Positions 53,908-63,475 of a stretch of 64,000 nucleotides of DNA are shown piece after piece. The notes below the pieces were generated by a model, which saw nothing but the letters and a program-made list of their open reading frames with translations, did no database searches and was not told the DNA's origin. The stretch comes from Pontivivens insulae. GTDB taxonomy: Bacteria > Pseudomonadota > Alphaproteobacteria > Rhodobacterales > Rhodobacteraceae. Numbering within the stretch: the stretch's first letter is position 1; each line of letters starts with the position of its first letter. The DNA lies in assembly GCF_900302495.1 (NCBI RefSeq), contig NZ_OMKW01000001.1:496001-560000 (forward strand). The letters are read 5' to 3'. Made by a program: the position numbers and the translations under genes.

Positions 53908-56900
53908 CAGACAGTTGAAGGCAGGGCCGTCGGCTCTGCCCGCTTCGCGCGCTTTTCCCGCAGCAACAGCATTGCGGGGGTAACGATCAGTGTCATCAAT
54001 GTGGCCGCGACGAGGCCGCCGACGATCGCAGTGGACAGCTCAATCCACCATTGGGTCGAGGGCGCGCCTTGTACGATTTCCCGCGTGAAGAAGTCGATGT
54101 TCAGGCCCAGGACCATGGGCATCAGGCCCAGCGCTGTCGTCACCGATGTCAGCATGACCGGCCTGAGGCGTTGAGCCCCGGTGCGCAGAGCAGCCTCCAG
54201 CGGGCTTTGGCCAGAGCGTTTGAGATCGTTGTAGGTGTCGATCAGAACGATGTTGTTGTTCACCACGATTCCGGCCAGTGCGATCACGCCGATCCCGCCC
54301 ATGACGATCCCGAACGGACGTCCTGTGATCAGCAGACCCAGCAACACCCCGGCGATTGAGAAGATGATGGCCGACATCACCACGAAAGCCTGCCAGAAGC
54401 TGTTGAACTGAGTGATGAGGATCGCAAACATCAGGCCCAGCGCTGTCAGGAACGCCCCGACCAGGAAGATCATGGCGTCTTGCTGATCTTCAGCTTCACC
54501 CGCGAAGGACCAGTTGGCGCCGTCGGGCAGTTCGGTGCCTTCCAGGGCAGAGCGCAAGGCGACGATCTGATCATTGACCAGCATGCCGGGCGCGACATTG
54601 GCCTCGATCGTGACGACCTGTTGTTGGTCGATCCGCTTGATCGTACCCGTGCGCGGTGCGGGTTCGAAGCTTACGAAATTGGCAATCGGGATCAGTCCGA
54701 CAGATGTCGGTACACGCAGGCCCTGCAACTCTTCCAAGGTGCGGTCTGCCGATGGAAAACGGACTTTGATGTCGATGGGGCCATCTGCGTCGTCGGGTCG
54801 ATAGTCGGCCACGGTGATGCCCTGTGTCAGCATTCGGATCGCCTGCCCGAGCACGTTGACGTCTGCGCCGAAGCGGGCGGCCTCGGACCGGCTCATCCGA
54901 ATGCGCCATTCCACACCCGGTAGCGGCCGTGTGTCGGTGACGTCTGTGAAGCCGCCAATCTCGTCCATCATGGTCAGGACCTGATCGACAGCTTCGTTTC
55001 TCACGTCGATATTGCGCGACAGGATGCGAAGGTTGATCGGTTTGCCGGCAGCGGGACCGTCGGATTCCGTCTGGACCTGCACGTCTATGCCCGCGATGTC
55101 AGACATGTCCTGACGGATATCTTCCCCGATGATAGCCGCAGGGCGGCGGGTGTCCCATTCCGTCATTTCGAGCGTAAGCGTGCCGATGACTTCTGCATTG
55201 TCCTGCCCACCGATGGAGGAACGGGCGTAGACGCTGGCGATCTCGGGATATTCGATCAACCGGTCTTCAACCCGTCGAACAAGTGCATCCCGTTCGTAAA
55301 TCGAGAAATTGTCACGTGATCGAACTTCGACCTGCATGAAGTCCGGCTCAACCGAAGGGAAGAAGCTAACACCGTTGCCGAATTGCCCATAGAGTCCAAA
55401 CCCACCCAGTAGCAGGGCGAAGGCAAGAAGTAGTGTGGTCACCGGGCGCAGGATTGCACGCTCCAGCAGGCGGACATAGAGCCCGGTCAGCCCGCCAATC
55501 TCACGCGGATCGCCGTTTTCTGCAGCGTAAAGCGCAGCCTTTGCCTTGGCTGTTTGCGGTTGGCGCTTGCCGATCAATCCGCCCATGACGGGTATGAAGA
55601 TCAGGGCCATGAACAGCGATGCGGTCAGCGTCAGGATCACGGTGATCGGCAGGAACTTCATGAATTCGCCAATTGTCCCCTGCCAGAACAGCAGCGGGAA
55701 GAACACGCTGAGCGTTGTGGCGGTGGAGGCAATGATGGGCCATGCCATTCGCTTTGCAGCAAAGGCATAGGCTGCCTTGGGTGTTTCACCTTCCTGCAAG
55801 CGGCGGTCTGCAAGTTCGGTGGTGACAATCGCGCCATCAACCAACATGCCGACCACCAGGATCAGGGCGAACAGCACGACGATGTTCATCGTGTATCCCA
55901 TGGCCATCAGCGCGGTGACACCGGCCAGAAAGGCCCCCGGAATGGCAAGACCGACGAGGATCGCGGACCGAAGGCCGAGCGCCCAGACGATCACGATCAT
56001 GACGAGGATGATGGCGGCGATCACGTTGGCTTCTAGATCCGTCAGCAGGCTTTCGACCTGTTCGGATTCATCGAGGATGTAGGTGATCTCAACACTGTCA
56101 GGCCAGTATTGCGACTGGTCCTCGATCAGCGCCTGAACGGCGGCCACTGTTTCGATGATGTTCGCACCCACCCTTTTCTTGATGTCGAGCGCGAGTGCGG
56201 GTTGGCCGTCAATGCGGGCAAAGCTCGATGGATCCTGATAGGTGCGCCGCACCGTGGCCACATCGGCAAAGGTGACGACCGTGTCCCCGCGGACGAGAAC
56301 AGGCATTGCCATGACGTCTGCGACGTCTTCAATGAGGCCGGGGACTTTCAGCACGATGCGGCCCGCACCGGTTTCGATCGCGCCGGCGGCAATCAACAGG
56401 TTGTTGCGGCTGATCTGGCTGATCAACTCATCAAAGGACAGGTTATAGGTCTCAAACACTGTCGGATCGATCAGCACTTCGAGCAGCTCGGTTCGTGCGC
56501 CGCCGATATCTACCTCCAACACGCCTTCGATCCCCTCGATCTGATCTTTCAGATCCTCGGAGATCGTATTTAGCGTCCGTTCGGGCACCGGCCCGCTGAG
56601 GATGGCGGACAGGATCGGGAACAGGGCGGTGTTCACCTCGTTCACGCTGGGCTCGGATGCGTCAGAGGGAAGCTCGGTCTGCGCCCGGTCCACGGCCTCC
56701 CGAACCTTTGTCATGGCTTCCTGAGCATCGAAACCCGGTTCGAATTCGAGTGTGACCGAGCCATAGCCCTCACCCGCGCTGCCGCTGATCTGGTCGAGGC
56801 CGGTGATGGAGGCCAGCTCCGTCTCCAGCGGTTCGACAAGCAGACGTTCGCTGTCTTCAGGAGATATTCCGTCGAGAGTGGTAACCACGTAGATGATGGG

Positions 56901-57029
56901 GATCGGAATCTCTGGTGAGGATTCCTTGGGGATCGTGACGTAGGACAGAGCGCCCGTCAGCAGTGTGATGATCAGCAGCAGGGTGACAGTGCGTGTGCGT
57001 GCAAAAGCTGCGTCGATGATGGCATTCAT
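53907..57029 (-). CDS. RND-family efflux pump permease
   Basis: 1040 residues with the two-fold RND layout: twelve membrane helices and two large periplasmic loops (about 30-330 and 560-850). The N-terminus (ATVIDAAFARTR-like start then LLTGALSYVTIPKESSPEIP) fits hydrophobe/amphiphile exporters. In helix 4 the proton-relay pair of AcrB (Asp-Asp) is Asp398-Gly399 here (VGMLVDGAIV), which occurs in some other RND subfamilies. It pumps small molecules out with proton intake. Its partner is the upstream adaptor (4-bp overlap). No outer-membrane channel gene is adjacent. Confidence 0.93.
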   Translation of the reverse strand: MNAIIDAAFARTRTVTLLLIITLLTGALSYVTIPKESSPEIPIPIIYVVTTLDGISPEDSERLLVEPLETELASITGLDQISGSAGEGYGSVTLEFEPGFDAQEAMTKVREAVDRAQTELPSDASEPSVNEVNTALFPILSAILSGPVPERTLNTISEDLKDQIEGIEGVLEVDIGGARTELLEVLIDPTVFETYNLSFDELISQISRNNLLIAAGAIETGAGRIVLKVPGLIEDVADVMAMPVLVRGDTVVTFADVATVRRTYQDPSSFARIDGQPALALDIKKRVGANIIETVAAVQALIEDQSQYWPDSVEITYILDESEQVESLLTDLEANVIAAIILVMIVIVWALGLRSAILVGLAIPGAFLAGVTALMAMGYTMNIVVLFALILVVGMLVDGAIVTTELADRRLQEGETPKAAYAFAAKRMAWPIIASTATTLSVFFPLLFWQGTIGEFMKFLPITVILTLTASLFMALIFIPVMGGLIGKRQPQTAKAKAALYAAENGDPREIGGLTGLYVRLLERAILRPVTTLLLAFALLLGGFGLYGQFGNGVSFFPSVEPDFMQVEVRSRDNFSIYERDALVRRVEDRLIEYPEIASVYARSSIGGQDNAEVIGTLTLEMTEWDTRRPAAIIGEDIRQDMSDIAGIDVQVQTESDGPAAGKPINLRILSRNIDVRNEAVDQVLTMMDEIGGFTDVTDTRPLPGVEWRIRMSRSEAARFGADVNVLGQAIRMLTQGITVADYRPDDADGPIDIKVRFPSADRTLEELQGLRVPTSVGLIPIANFVSFEPAPRTGTIKRIDQQQVVTIEANVAPGMLVNDQIVALRSALEGTELPDGANWSFAGEAEDQQDAMIFLVGAFLTALGLMFAILITQFNSFWQAFVVMSAIIFSIAGVLLGLLITGRPFGIVMGGIGVIALAGIVVNNNIVLIDTYNDLKRSGQSPLEAALRTGAQRLRPVMLTSVTTALGLMPMVLGLNIDFFTREIVQGAPSTQWWIELSTAIVGGLVAATLMTLIVTPAMLLLREKRAKRAEPTALPSTV

Positions 57030-58144
57030 TGTGTTTGCTCCATCTCGAAGGACGGATTGACGATCTGGCCGTCACTGACAAAGCCCTGACCGACGGTGAT
57101 AATGTCTGCACGCTGGTCGAGGCCCGTCACCCAGATACCATCGGTCTGGGCGCGAATGATCGCGATTTCCCGAAAGGAGACGCGGTTCTCGTCTTCAATG
57201 ACCTTGATCCCGAGCGTGCCGTCCGTGTCCAGCGACAGGATCGCGGGAGAGATGAAATGCGCGACGCTTTGCCCGGTGATCATCCTGACTTCGGCGCTGA
57301 TGCCAGCAGGCACGGCGCTGTCATCATTGGCGACTTCGACCTCGGCCAGAAAGGTCCGGGTTTGCGGATCGGCTGTCGCGCTGACGAAGGTCAGCGTGCC
57401 GCTGCGCTGTTCGCCTGTGATGAAGCTGACATCTGCCATGGCCCCGACCTGAAGCTGAGCGCGCATTTGTTGTGGTACGCGGATGGCGATTGAGAGCGGT
57501 GACGAATCCACCAAATAGCCGACTTCGCTGCCAGCCATCACATATTCACCCGTGTCGATATCCAGATCGTCGATCAGACCGGCGAAGGGGGCGCGGATCT
57601 CTGTATCGCTGATATCTGCTTCGGCAGATGCGACGGCGGCTTCTGCCGCGGCGAGGGTCGCACGGGCCTGCCGCACGCGATCTTGCGTGGCACTGCCACG
57701 TTCAAGGAGGGTCTCTGCATTCTGCAGGTCGCTGGTGGCGCGGCTCAATTCCTCCTGCGCGCGGGTCAGCGCGGCTGTGCGGTCTGCCGGATCGATGCGC
57801 GCGATCAACTGGCCGTCCTCCACCCGGTCGCCCTTAGCGACGAGCACCTCTGCGACCTCACCGGTCATTTCGGCGCGCAGGGCGCTATCTCGGTCAGGCT
57901 CGGCCTGTCCCTCGGCCTGAAAGACGTTTGCTACCGGGCTGGCCTCGGACGACATAACGGCAACGGTCACGAGCCTCGGCGCGGTTGGTTCATCGACGGT
58001 TTCGACATCTTCGGACGGAAATATGAAACCGCTGCCCATCCAGCCGATCAGGGCCACGACCAGCAGGATTGCAAGAATGAGGGGTGCACTGGAGCCCCTA
58101 TCTGTCTGAAATTGAAGCGGTTCTTTCGACGAAGGGGCAGTCAT
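57026..58144 (-). CDS. RND efflux periplasmic adaptor (membrane fusion protein)
   Basis: 372 residues. One N-terminal membrane helix (about 19-40) is followed by an acidic linker, the lipoyl-like half-motif GEVAEVLVAKGDRVEDGQLI, a helical hairpin (about 110-170; ALTRAQEELSRATSDLQNAE) and its second half IRAPFAGLIDDLDIDTGEYV. It bridges the pump to an outer-membrane channel. The frame overlaps the permease start by 4 bp. A divergent promoter region with a palindrome lies upstream. Confidence 0.92.
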   Translation of the reverse strand: MTAPSSKEPLQFQTDRGSSAPLILAILLVVALIGWMGSGFIFPSEDVETVDEPTAPRLVTVAVMSSEASPVANVFQAEGQAEPDRDSALRAEMTGEVAEVLVAKGDRVEDGQLIARIDPADRTAALTRAQEELSRATSDLQNAETLLERGSATQDRVRQARATLAAAEAAVASAEADISDTEIRAPFAGLIDDLDIDTGEYVMAGSEVGYLVDSSPLSIAIRVPQQMRAQLQVGAMADVSFITGEQRSGTLTFVSATADPQTRTFLAEVEVANDDSAVPAGISAEVRMITGQSVAHFISPAILSLDTDGTLGIKVIEDENRVSFREIAIIRAQTDGIWVTGLDQRADIITVGQGFVSDGQIVNPSFEMEQTQ

Positions 58145-58204
58145 CGGATTTTCCAGTTCTTGGTGTCTTATTTGGAATCGGCGTTGTTCTGATCCTCAAG
58201 GTTG

Positions 58205-58221
58205 TTATTGTAAAACAATAA
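58205..58221. promoter_or_regulatory. Palindromic operator candidate
   Basis: TTATTGT-AAA-ACAATAA, a perfect 7-bp inverted repeat in an AT-rich patch, midway between the divergent efflux operon and the DUF2975-XRE operon. A site for a small regulator such as the XRE protein encoded next door is likely. Confidence 0.5.
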
Positions 58222-58260
58222 TTCTAGTACCTTTTGAAAATAGATTGGGAAAATTTGGAA

Positions 58261-58788
58261 ATGATAGACGATCTCAGCCTGCGAAGCAGATCGCGCTGGG
58301 CGGCCCGGATCTGCCTTTTGGTGGCCATTTTGCTGCCGCCCAGCATCGTGGGTGCGTGGATCTTCCTCGGGCCGGAAGCGCTGATCGCGAATGTCGTAGA
58401 TCCCGCCCAGCCGCTGCCGCAGGGTATGCAGCTTTTCGCGATTGTTGCAGTGTCACTGGTTGCGCCGGTGCTTGTCTCATTCGCACTGCTATCCGCACGC
58501 CGTTGTTTTCAAAGTTTCGCCGCTGGCAATTGGTTTGATGAAGACGGCGCACGTGCCTTGCGTCGGTTCGGGGCGCTTTATCTTGCGGCATCCATTTTCG
58601 GTCTGCTTCTGCCTGCATTTTTGTCGGTGCTGGTCACGCTACACTACCCCGAAGGGCAACGTGTTCTTGCGTGGGGTATCTCCACCGGGCGCGTGCTGAG
58701 CGCGCTGGCCGGGTTCATGTTCTGGCTGATCGGTGACGTTCTTGTGCGCGCGGCAGAGCTAGCCGAAGACAACCGGCAGATCATCTGA
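58261..58788 (+). CDS. DUF2975 membrane protein
   Basis: 175 residues from the ATG at 58261; a TTG at 58234 is in frame but unlikely. Four hydrophobic segments (about 18-38, 58-80, 105-125, 140-160) with the cytoplasmic ARRCFQSFAAGNWFDEDGAR, which is the family signature (F..G..F). DUF2975 proteins are regularly paired with a small HTH gene, as here, where the next ATG overlaps its stop by one base. Function is unknown. Confidence 0.8.
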   Translation: MIDDLSLRSRSRWAARICLLVAILLPPSIVGAWIFLGPEALIANVVDPAQPLPQGMQLFAIVAVSLVAPVLVSFALLSARRCFQSFAAGNWFDEDGARALRRFGALYLAASIFGLLLPAFLSVLVTLHYPEGQRVLAWGISTGRVLSALAGFMFWLIGDVLVRAAELAEDNRQII

Positions 58789-58997
58789 TGGCGATTACTG
58801 TAACGCTTGACATCGTGCTCACCGACCGGGGCGTAACGTCAAAAGAGCTGGCGGCTCAGATTGGCATAACCGAGGCCAACCTCTCCCTGCTGAAACAGGG
58901 AAAGGTCAAAGGTGTACGCTTTGCGACGCTTGAGAAGATCTGTTCTTATCTCGATTGCCAACCAGGGGATATCCTGACCTTCGAACCGGAGGATTAG
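58788..58997 (+). CDS. Small Cro/CI-type transcriptional regulator
   Basis: 69 residues, almost only an [23 protein letters not shown], then [20 protein letters not shown] (helices 2-3) and [20 protein letters not shown]. It is like YozG and other single-domain XRE regulators that accompany DUF2975. It is translationally coupled to the membrane gene (TGATG). The end overlaps dnaJ by 4 bp. Confidence 0.88.
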   Translation: MAITVTLDIVLTDRGVTSKELAAQIGITEANLSLLKQGKVKGVRFATLEKICSYLDCQPGDILTFEPED

Positions 58998-60154
58998 CCG
59001 GTCCCGCGCATCCCGTCCCAGAAGCCTTTTGCCTTCGCAAAAAAGCTGTCGCTGTCCGGGTTATTGGCTTCGCTCTCGGCCTCAAACTCCCGCAGAAGCT
59101 CTTTCTGGCGGGCGGTGAGGTTTACGGGTGTTTCAACTGCCAGCTCGATGTAAAGGTCGCCGACGCCCTGACCGCGCAATGCAGGCATACCCTTGCCCCG
59201 CAAGCGCAGCTGCTTGCCAGCCTGTACACCGACCGGAACCTTCACGCGACTGCGCCCGCCGTCGAGATTTGGCGCCTCGATATCCCCACCAAGGGCGGCG
59301 GTCGCCATGGGGACCGGAATGCGGCAGAAAAGGTTCACGCCGTCCCGCTCAAAGATCGGATGGTTTTCAACCTCGATGAAAATGTAGAGGTCGCCCGACG
59401 GACCGCCAAGCGCGCCTGCCTCGCCCTCACCCGCGAGGCGGATGCGGGTGCCGGTTTCGACCCCCTTGGGGATGTTGACGTTGAGCGTACGCTCCCGCTG
59501 CACCTTCCCGGCGCCGCCACAGTTTCGGCATGGGTTCTGGATCACCTGACCGCGACCGTCGCAGGTTGGACACGTCCGCTCGATTGTGAAGAAGCCCTGC
59601 TGTGCGCGGACCTTGCCCATGCCCGAGCAAGTGCCACAGGTGACAGGCTCGGAATTGCCTTCAGCGCCAGAGCCGTTGCAGCTGTCGCAGGTCGTGGACC
59701 CCGGAACGGTGATCGTGGCCTGTTTGCCGGTGAATGCTTCTTCGAGCGTGATTGTCATATTGTAGCGCAGATCGGAGCCGCGCGCCGCGCGCTGGCCTCG
59801 GCCACGTCCGCCACGCTGGCCGCCCATGAAATCGCCGAACAGATCATCGAACACATCCGAGAATGCGCTGGAGAAATCAGCACCTTGTGGCCCGCGTGGG
59901 CCGCCACGGCCACCGCCGCCCATGCCACCCTCAAACGCGGCATGTCCATAGCGGTCATAAGCCGCGCGCTTGTCACCGTCCTTCAGGACGTCATGTGCCT
60001 CGTTCGCTTCCTTGAACTTTGCCTCAGCCTCCGGATTGTCTGGATTCCGGTCGGGGTGAAATTCCATGACCTTCTTTTTGAAGGCTTTCTTGATCTCGGC
60101 ATCGGAAGCCCCTTTTGAGACTCCGAGCACATCGTAATAGTCACGTTTGGCCAT
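58994..60154 (-). CDS. dnaJ: Chaperone protein DnaJ
   Basis: 386 residues. J domain with the HPD motif ([18 protein letters not shown]), a Gly/Phe-rich stretch ([20 protein letters not shown]), four zinc-finger repeats ([32 protein letters not shown]) and the C-terminal substrate domains. It stimulates DnaK ATPase and hands over unfolded clients. It overlaps the upstream glycosyltransferase gene by 14 bp instead of following dnaK directly. Confidence 0.96.
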   Translation of the reverse strand: MAKRDYYDVLGVSKGASDAEIKKAFKKKVMEFHPDRNPDNPEAEAKFKEANEAHDVLKDGDKRAAYDRYGHAAFEGGMGGGGRGGPRGPQGADFSSAFSDVFDDLFGDFMGGQRGGRGRGQRAARGSDLRYNMTITLEEAFTGKQATITVPGSTTCDSCNGSGAEGNSEPVTCGTCSGMGKVRAQQGFFTIERTCPTCDGRGQVIQNPCRNCGGAGKVQRERTLNVNIPKGVETGTRIRLAGEGEAGALGGPSGDLYIFIEVENHPIFERDGVNLFCRIPVPMATAALGGDIEAPNLDGGRSRVKVPVGVQAGKQLRLRGKGMPALRGQGVGDLYIELAVETPVNLTARQKELLREFEAESEANNPDSDSFFAKAKGFWDGMRGTG

Positions 60155-61295
60155 TGGATGCGCCTTTCGGGTTCTGGGGGTCTGTCGCCCCCGCGTTCTT
60201 TTTCATGTGGCGACGATCTTCCAAGCCTGCAACAGCGAGGATCGTGCCGATCATATTGGTCCACAATGCGGCCTGGCCGTGAGCGCGGGCCGCTTCAGAG
60301 AAGCTGGCGACGGTGCCTTCTTCGGTCAGAAGGCGACGGAAGGCTGCAATCACCTCGTCAATCTTCTCACCATCCACCACCAGTCCTGTCTTGCCATCGA
60401 CGATTGCTTCTGGCGCACCGCCTTTGTTTCCGCTGACAGTCGGAAGCCCTGCGAGGGCCGCTTCGAGATAAGTGATCCCGAACCCTTCGCGTTCTTCACC
60501 GATCTGCCGACCGGGTTGAACAAAGAGCGTTGCAGCCTCAAGCAGAGCCGTCTTGCGGCCCCCTTCGACACGGCCCGCGAACACGACGTTGGAATCCAGA
60601 CCCAGATCCTTGACCAGCGCCTTCAACCGTTTTTCGTCATCACCGATACCAGCGATGACAAGCGAGATGTCCGTCCACTCCAGCCGCATGGCCGCAACCG
60701 CGCGAATGGCCTGATCCTGACCCTTCCACCCGATCAGACGGGAGATCGAAAGCAGGCGGTGGCCGGATACCTTGAACATATCCTCGGCCCACTCCCGGTC
60801 CGCGTCACTGGCGGGCGTGTGCGGGTATACAGGTGGGTGAATGATGGAAATGGTGCAGGTGTCGGGCACCATCGTCAAAGCGCGATCCTGCGTTTCGTTG
60901 GAGACGCAGATCAACGTGTCAACGTGGGCAAGGGCCTTGCGAATTCGGTCTGATTTGGCGGGCTTGAACTCGTTCCCGTGGCCGTAGGCGATTACCGGGC
61001 AGGGCAATGCCATGGCAATTGGTTCCGCGCTTTTCCAGGAACAGCAATAGACAGCATCAACGCCGCCCGATGCCACGACCTGTCGCAAGCGGCGCGCTTT
61101 CATCCAACGGCGCAGTGGGCGCGGGCCCGTGAACCGTTCGACCTTGTAGGGGCGGTTTTCGTCCGCATCCGCAGCACCATCCGCCAGCACAAGAACCTCG
61201 TACCCGGCGGCAGCGCAATGCTCTGCCAGTCCGGCCATAAGGTTTTCGATCCCGCCCGAACGGGGGGGGAAAGCTTGTGCGGAGATCACGATCAT
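60141..61295 (-). CDS. Glycosyltransferase family 4 protein
   Basis: 384 residues from the ATG at 61295 (AGG nine bases upstream). GT-B fold: the N-terminal [20 protein letters not shown] is the acceptor-side glycine loop, and the C-terminal nucleotide-sugar site has [20 protein letters not shown] with the E(x7)E motif. [20 protein letters not shown] is also typical. Acceptor and sugar are unknown; capsule, LPS or exopolysaccharide synthesis are possible. It lies between dnaK and dnaJ on the same strand, which is unusual. Confidence 0.9.
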   Translation of the reverse strand: MIVISAQAFPPRSGGIENLMAGLAEHCAAAGYEVLVLADGAADADENRPYKVERFTGPRPLRRWMKARRLRQVVASGGVDAVYCCSWKSAEPIAMALPCPVIAYGHGNEFKPAKSDRIRKALAHVDTLICVSNETQDRALTMVPDTCTISIIHPPVYPHTPASDADREWAEDMFKVSGHRLLSISRLIGWKGQDQAIRAVAAMRLEWTDISLVIAGIGDDEKRLKALVKDLGLDSNVVFAGRVEGGRKTALLEAATLFVQPGRQIGEEREGFGITYLEAALAGLPTVSGNKGGAPEAIVDGKTGLVVDGEKIDEVIAAFRRLLTEEGTVASFSEAARAHGQAALWTNMIGTILAVAGLEDRRHMKKNAGATDPQNPKGASNGQT

Positions 61296-61316
61296 CGCGT
61301 GAGACCTGAGCGGAAG

Positions 61317-61344
61317 GGCCCGGTGCAAATCTTCACACCGGGCC
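61317..61344 (-). terminator. Hairpin between dnaK and the glycosyltransferase
   Basis: On the minus strand GGCCCGGTG and CACCGGGCC pair perfectly over 9 bp around a 10-base loop, starting about 11 bp after the dnaK stop. There is no T-run. It could reduce read-through and thereby uncouple dnaK from the genes downstream. Confidence 0.55.
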
Positions 61345-61355
61345 AACCCGATCTA

Positions 61356-63281
61356 TCAGGACGCTTTCTTGTCGTCGTCGTCCATGTCGGTGTAGTCAGC
61401 GTCGACAACGTCGTCGGCCATCTGCTCATCAGCGCCCTGGATCTCTTCCTCGACCTCACCGGCCTCGGCTTCCTGTTGCGCCTTGTAGATCGCCTCACCC
61501 AGCTTCATCGCAGACTCGGTCAGGTTCTGAGACTTCGCCTTGATGGCGCCGGCATCTTCACCTTCCAGCGCGTCCTTGAGCTGTGCCATCGCCATCTCGA
61601 TCGCCTCGACGGTCGTGGAGGATACTTTGTCCTTATGCTCTTCCAACGATTTCTCGGTGGAATGAAGCAGGCTTTCACCCTGGTTCTTGGCTTCGACGAG
61701 GTCGCGGCGCTCTTTATCGGCCTCCGCATTCTCCTCCGCATCTTTCACCATGGCTTCGATATCCTCATCCGAGAGGCCGCCAGAGGCCTGGATGGTGATC
61801 TTCTGCTCTTTGTTGGTGCCTTTGTCCTTTGCAGAGACGGAGACGATGCCGTTTGCGTCGATGTCGAAGGTCACTTCGATCTGGGGCATGCCGCGCGGTG
61901 CGGGCGGGATGTCCTCAAGATTGAACTGGCCCAGCAGTTTGTTGTCCGCTGCCATTGAGCGTTCACCCTGGAACACGCGAATGGTCACGGCATTCTGGTT
62001 ATCCTCAGCCGTGGAGAACACGTTGGACTTCTTGGTCGGGATCGTGGTGTTGCGGTCGATCATCGGGGTCAGCACGCCGCCCATCGTCTCGATGCCCAGC
62101 GTCAGCGGGGTCACGTCGAGCAGGACCACATCCTTCACGTCACCTTGCAGAACTCCGGCCTGAATGGCGGCACCCATGGCCACGACCTCATCGGGGTTCA
62201 CGCCCTTATGGGGCTCTTTCCCGAAGAATTTGGACACCTCTTCCACGACCTTCGGCATACGGGTCATACCGCCAACCATGACGACTTCGTCGATGTCGGA
62301 GGTGGACAGGCCCGCATCCTTAAGTGCGGCCTTCAACGGCTTGATGGAGCGCTGGATAAGGTCAGAAACGAGGCTTTCGAGCTTCGCCCGCGTCAGCTTC
62401 ATGACCAGGTGCACCGGCTGGCGCGTGTTCGGGTCCATAGAGATGAACGGCTGGTTGATCTCGGTCTGGGAGGAGGAGGAAAGCTCGATCTTCGCCTTTT
62501 CTGCCGCTTCCTTGAGACGCTGAAGTGCCAGCTTGTCATCGCGCAGGTCGATGCCGTGCTCTTTCTTGAACTCGTTGGCGAGGTACTCGACGATGCGCAT
62601 GTCGAAGTCTTCACCGCCGAGGAACGTGTCGCCGTTGGTGGACTTCACTTCGAACAGGCCTTCGTCGATCTCGAGGATCGAGATGTCGAAGGTGCCGCCG
62701 CCGAGGTCATAAACCGCGATGGTCTTCGTCGTGTCCTTGTCGAGGCCGTAGGCAAGTGCGGCTGCCGTCGGTTCGTTGATGATGCGCAGCACTTCGAGGC
62801 CTGCAATCTTGCCCGCGTCCTTCGTCGCCTGACGCTGAGCGTCATTGAAATAGGCAGGAACGGTGATGACGGCCTTCTCGACCTTCTCACCCAGATATTG
62901 CTCTGCCGTTTCCTTCATCTTGCCAAGGATGAAGGCAGAGATCTGGCTAGGGGAATATTCTTCGTCGCGCGCTTTTACCCACGCGTCGCCATTGGGGCCC
63001 TTTACGATGTCGAACGGCACCATGGAACGGTCTTTTTCGACGAGCGGATCACCGTAGGGACGGCCGATCAGACGCTTGACGGCGAAAAGGGTGTTGGAGG
63101 GGTTTGTGACAGCCTGGCGTTTTGCTGGCTGGCCGACGAGACGCTCGTCTTCTGTGAACGCGACCATGGACGGCGTCGTGCGCGCGCCTTCGGAGTTTTC
63201 AATCACCTTCGCGGTCGAGCCATCCATGATGGCGACGCAGCTGTTGGTGGTTCCGAGGTCAATACCGATAATCTTGGACAT
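61356..63281 (-). CDS. dnaK: Chaperone protein DnaK (Hsp70)
   Basis: 641 residues. ATPase signatures are [18 protein letters not shown] at the start, [19 protein letters not shown] and [20 protein letters not shown]. The substrate domain begins around residue 390 ([20 protein letters not shown]) and the tail is acidic, ending with D-rich residues. The N-terminal Lys70 environment ([13 protein letters not shown]) is intact. Upstream lies a sigma-32-type promoter. Confidence 0.97.
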   Translation of the reverse strand: MSKIIGIDLGTTNSCVAIMDGSTAKVIENSEGARTTPSMVAFTEDERLVGQPAKRQAVTNPSNTLFAVKRLIGRPYGDPLVEKDRSMVPFDIVKGPNGDAWVKARDEEYSPSQISAFILGKMKETAEQYLGEKVEKAVITVPAYFNDAQRQATKDAGKIAGLEVLRIINEPTAAALAYGLDKDTTKTIAVYDLGGGTFDISILEIDEGLFEVKSTNGDTFLGGEDFDMRIVEYLANEFKKEHGIDLRDDKLALQRLKEAAEKAKIELSSSSQTEINQPFISMDPNTRQPVHLVMKLTRAKLESLVSDLIQRSIKPLKAALKDAGLSTSDIDEVVMVGGMTRMPKVVEEVSKFFGKEPHKGVNPDEVVAMGAAIQAGVLQGDVKDVVLLDVTPLTLGIETMGGVLTPMIDRNTTIPTKKSNVFSTAEDNQNAVTIRVFQGERSMAADNKLLGQFNLEDIPPAPRGMPQIEVTFDIDANGIVSVSAKDKGTNKEQKITIQASGGLSDEDIEAMVKDAEENAEADKERRDLVEAKNQGESLLHSTEKSLEEHKDKVSSTTVEAIEMAMAQLKDALEGEDAGAIKAKSQNLTESAMKLGEAIYKAQQEAEAGEVEEEIQGADEQMADDVVDADYTDMDDDDKKAS

Positions 63282-63390
63282 CTAAATCCATCCTTCTTTC
63301 ATGGCGATTTTGGAGCTTGGGTCCTCTCAGAGGCCCCCAGTCCCCATCCCAAACGGGCCGGAACAGCGACCCGCCAAGTTGCATCGTGCG

Positions 63391-63419
63391 ATATAGGAGG
63401 GGATTGCGGCCCGTGCAAG
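63391..63419 (-). promoter_or_regulatory. Sigma-32 (RpoH)-type promoter of dnaK
   Basis: On the minus strand CTTG (63416-63419), an 18-bp gap and CCTATAT (63391-63397). This fits the alphaproteobacterial heat-shock consensus CTTG-N17/18-CYTATNT. It lies about 110 bp before the dnaK ATG. Confidence 0.65.
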
Positions 63420-63475
63420 CGTCTGCGGCGCATTGATTGCGAGTCAAATCAGAGCGTTGGAGCGTTAACCAAACG

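Noticed and set aside
55783-55796. GTGTTTCAC segment in the RND permease as a third parS
   Set aside because: Only half of the palindrome is present; the GTGAAACA arm is missing.
58955-60118. 387-codon open frame antisense to dnaJ
   Set aside because: All DnaJ domains are present on the other strand; this frame has none.
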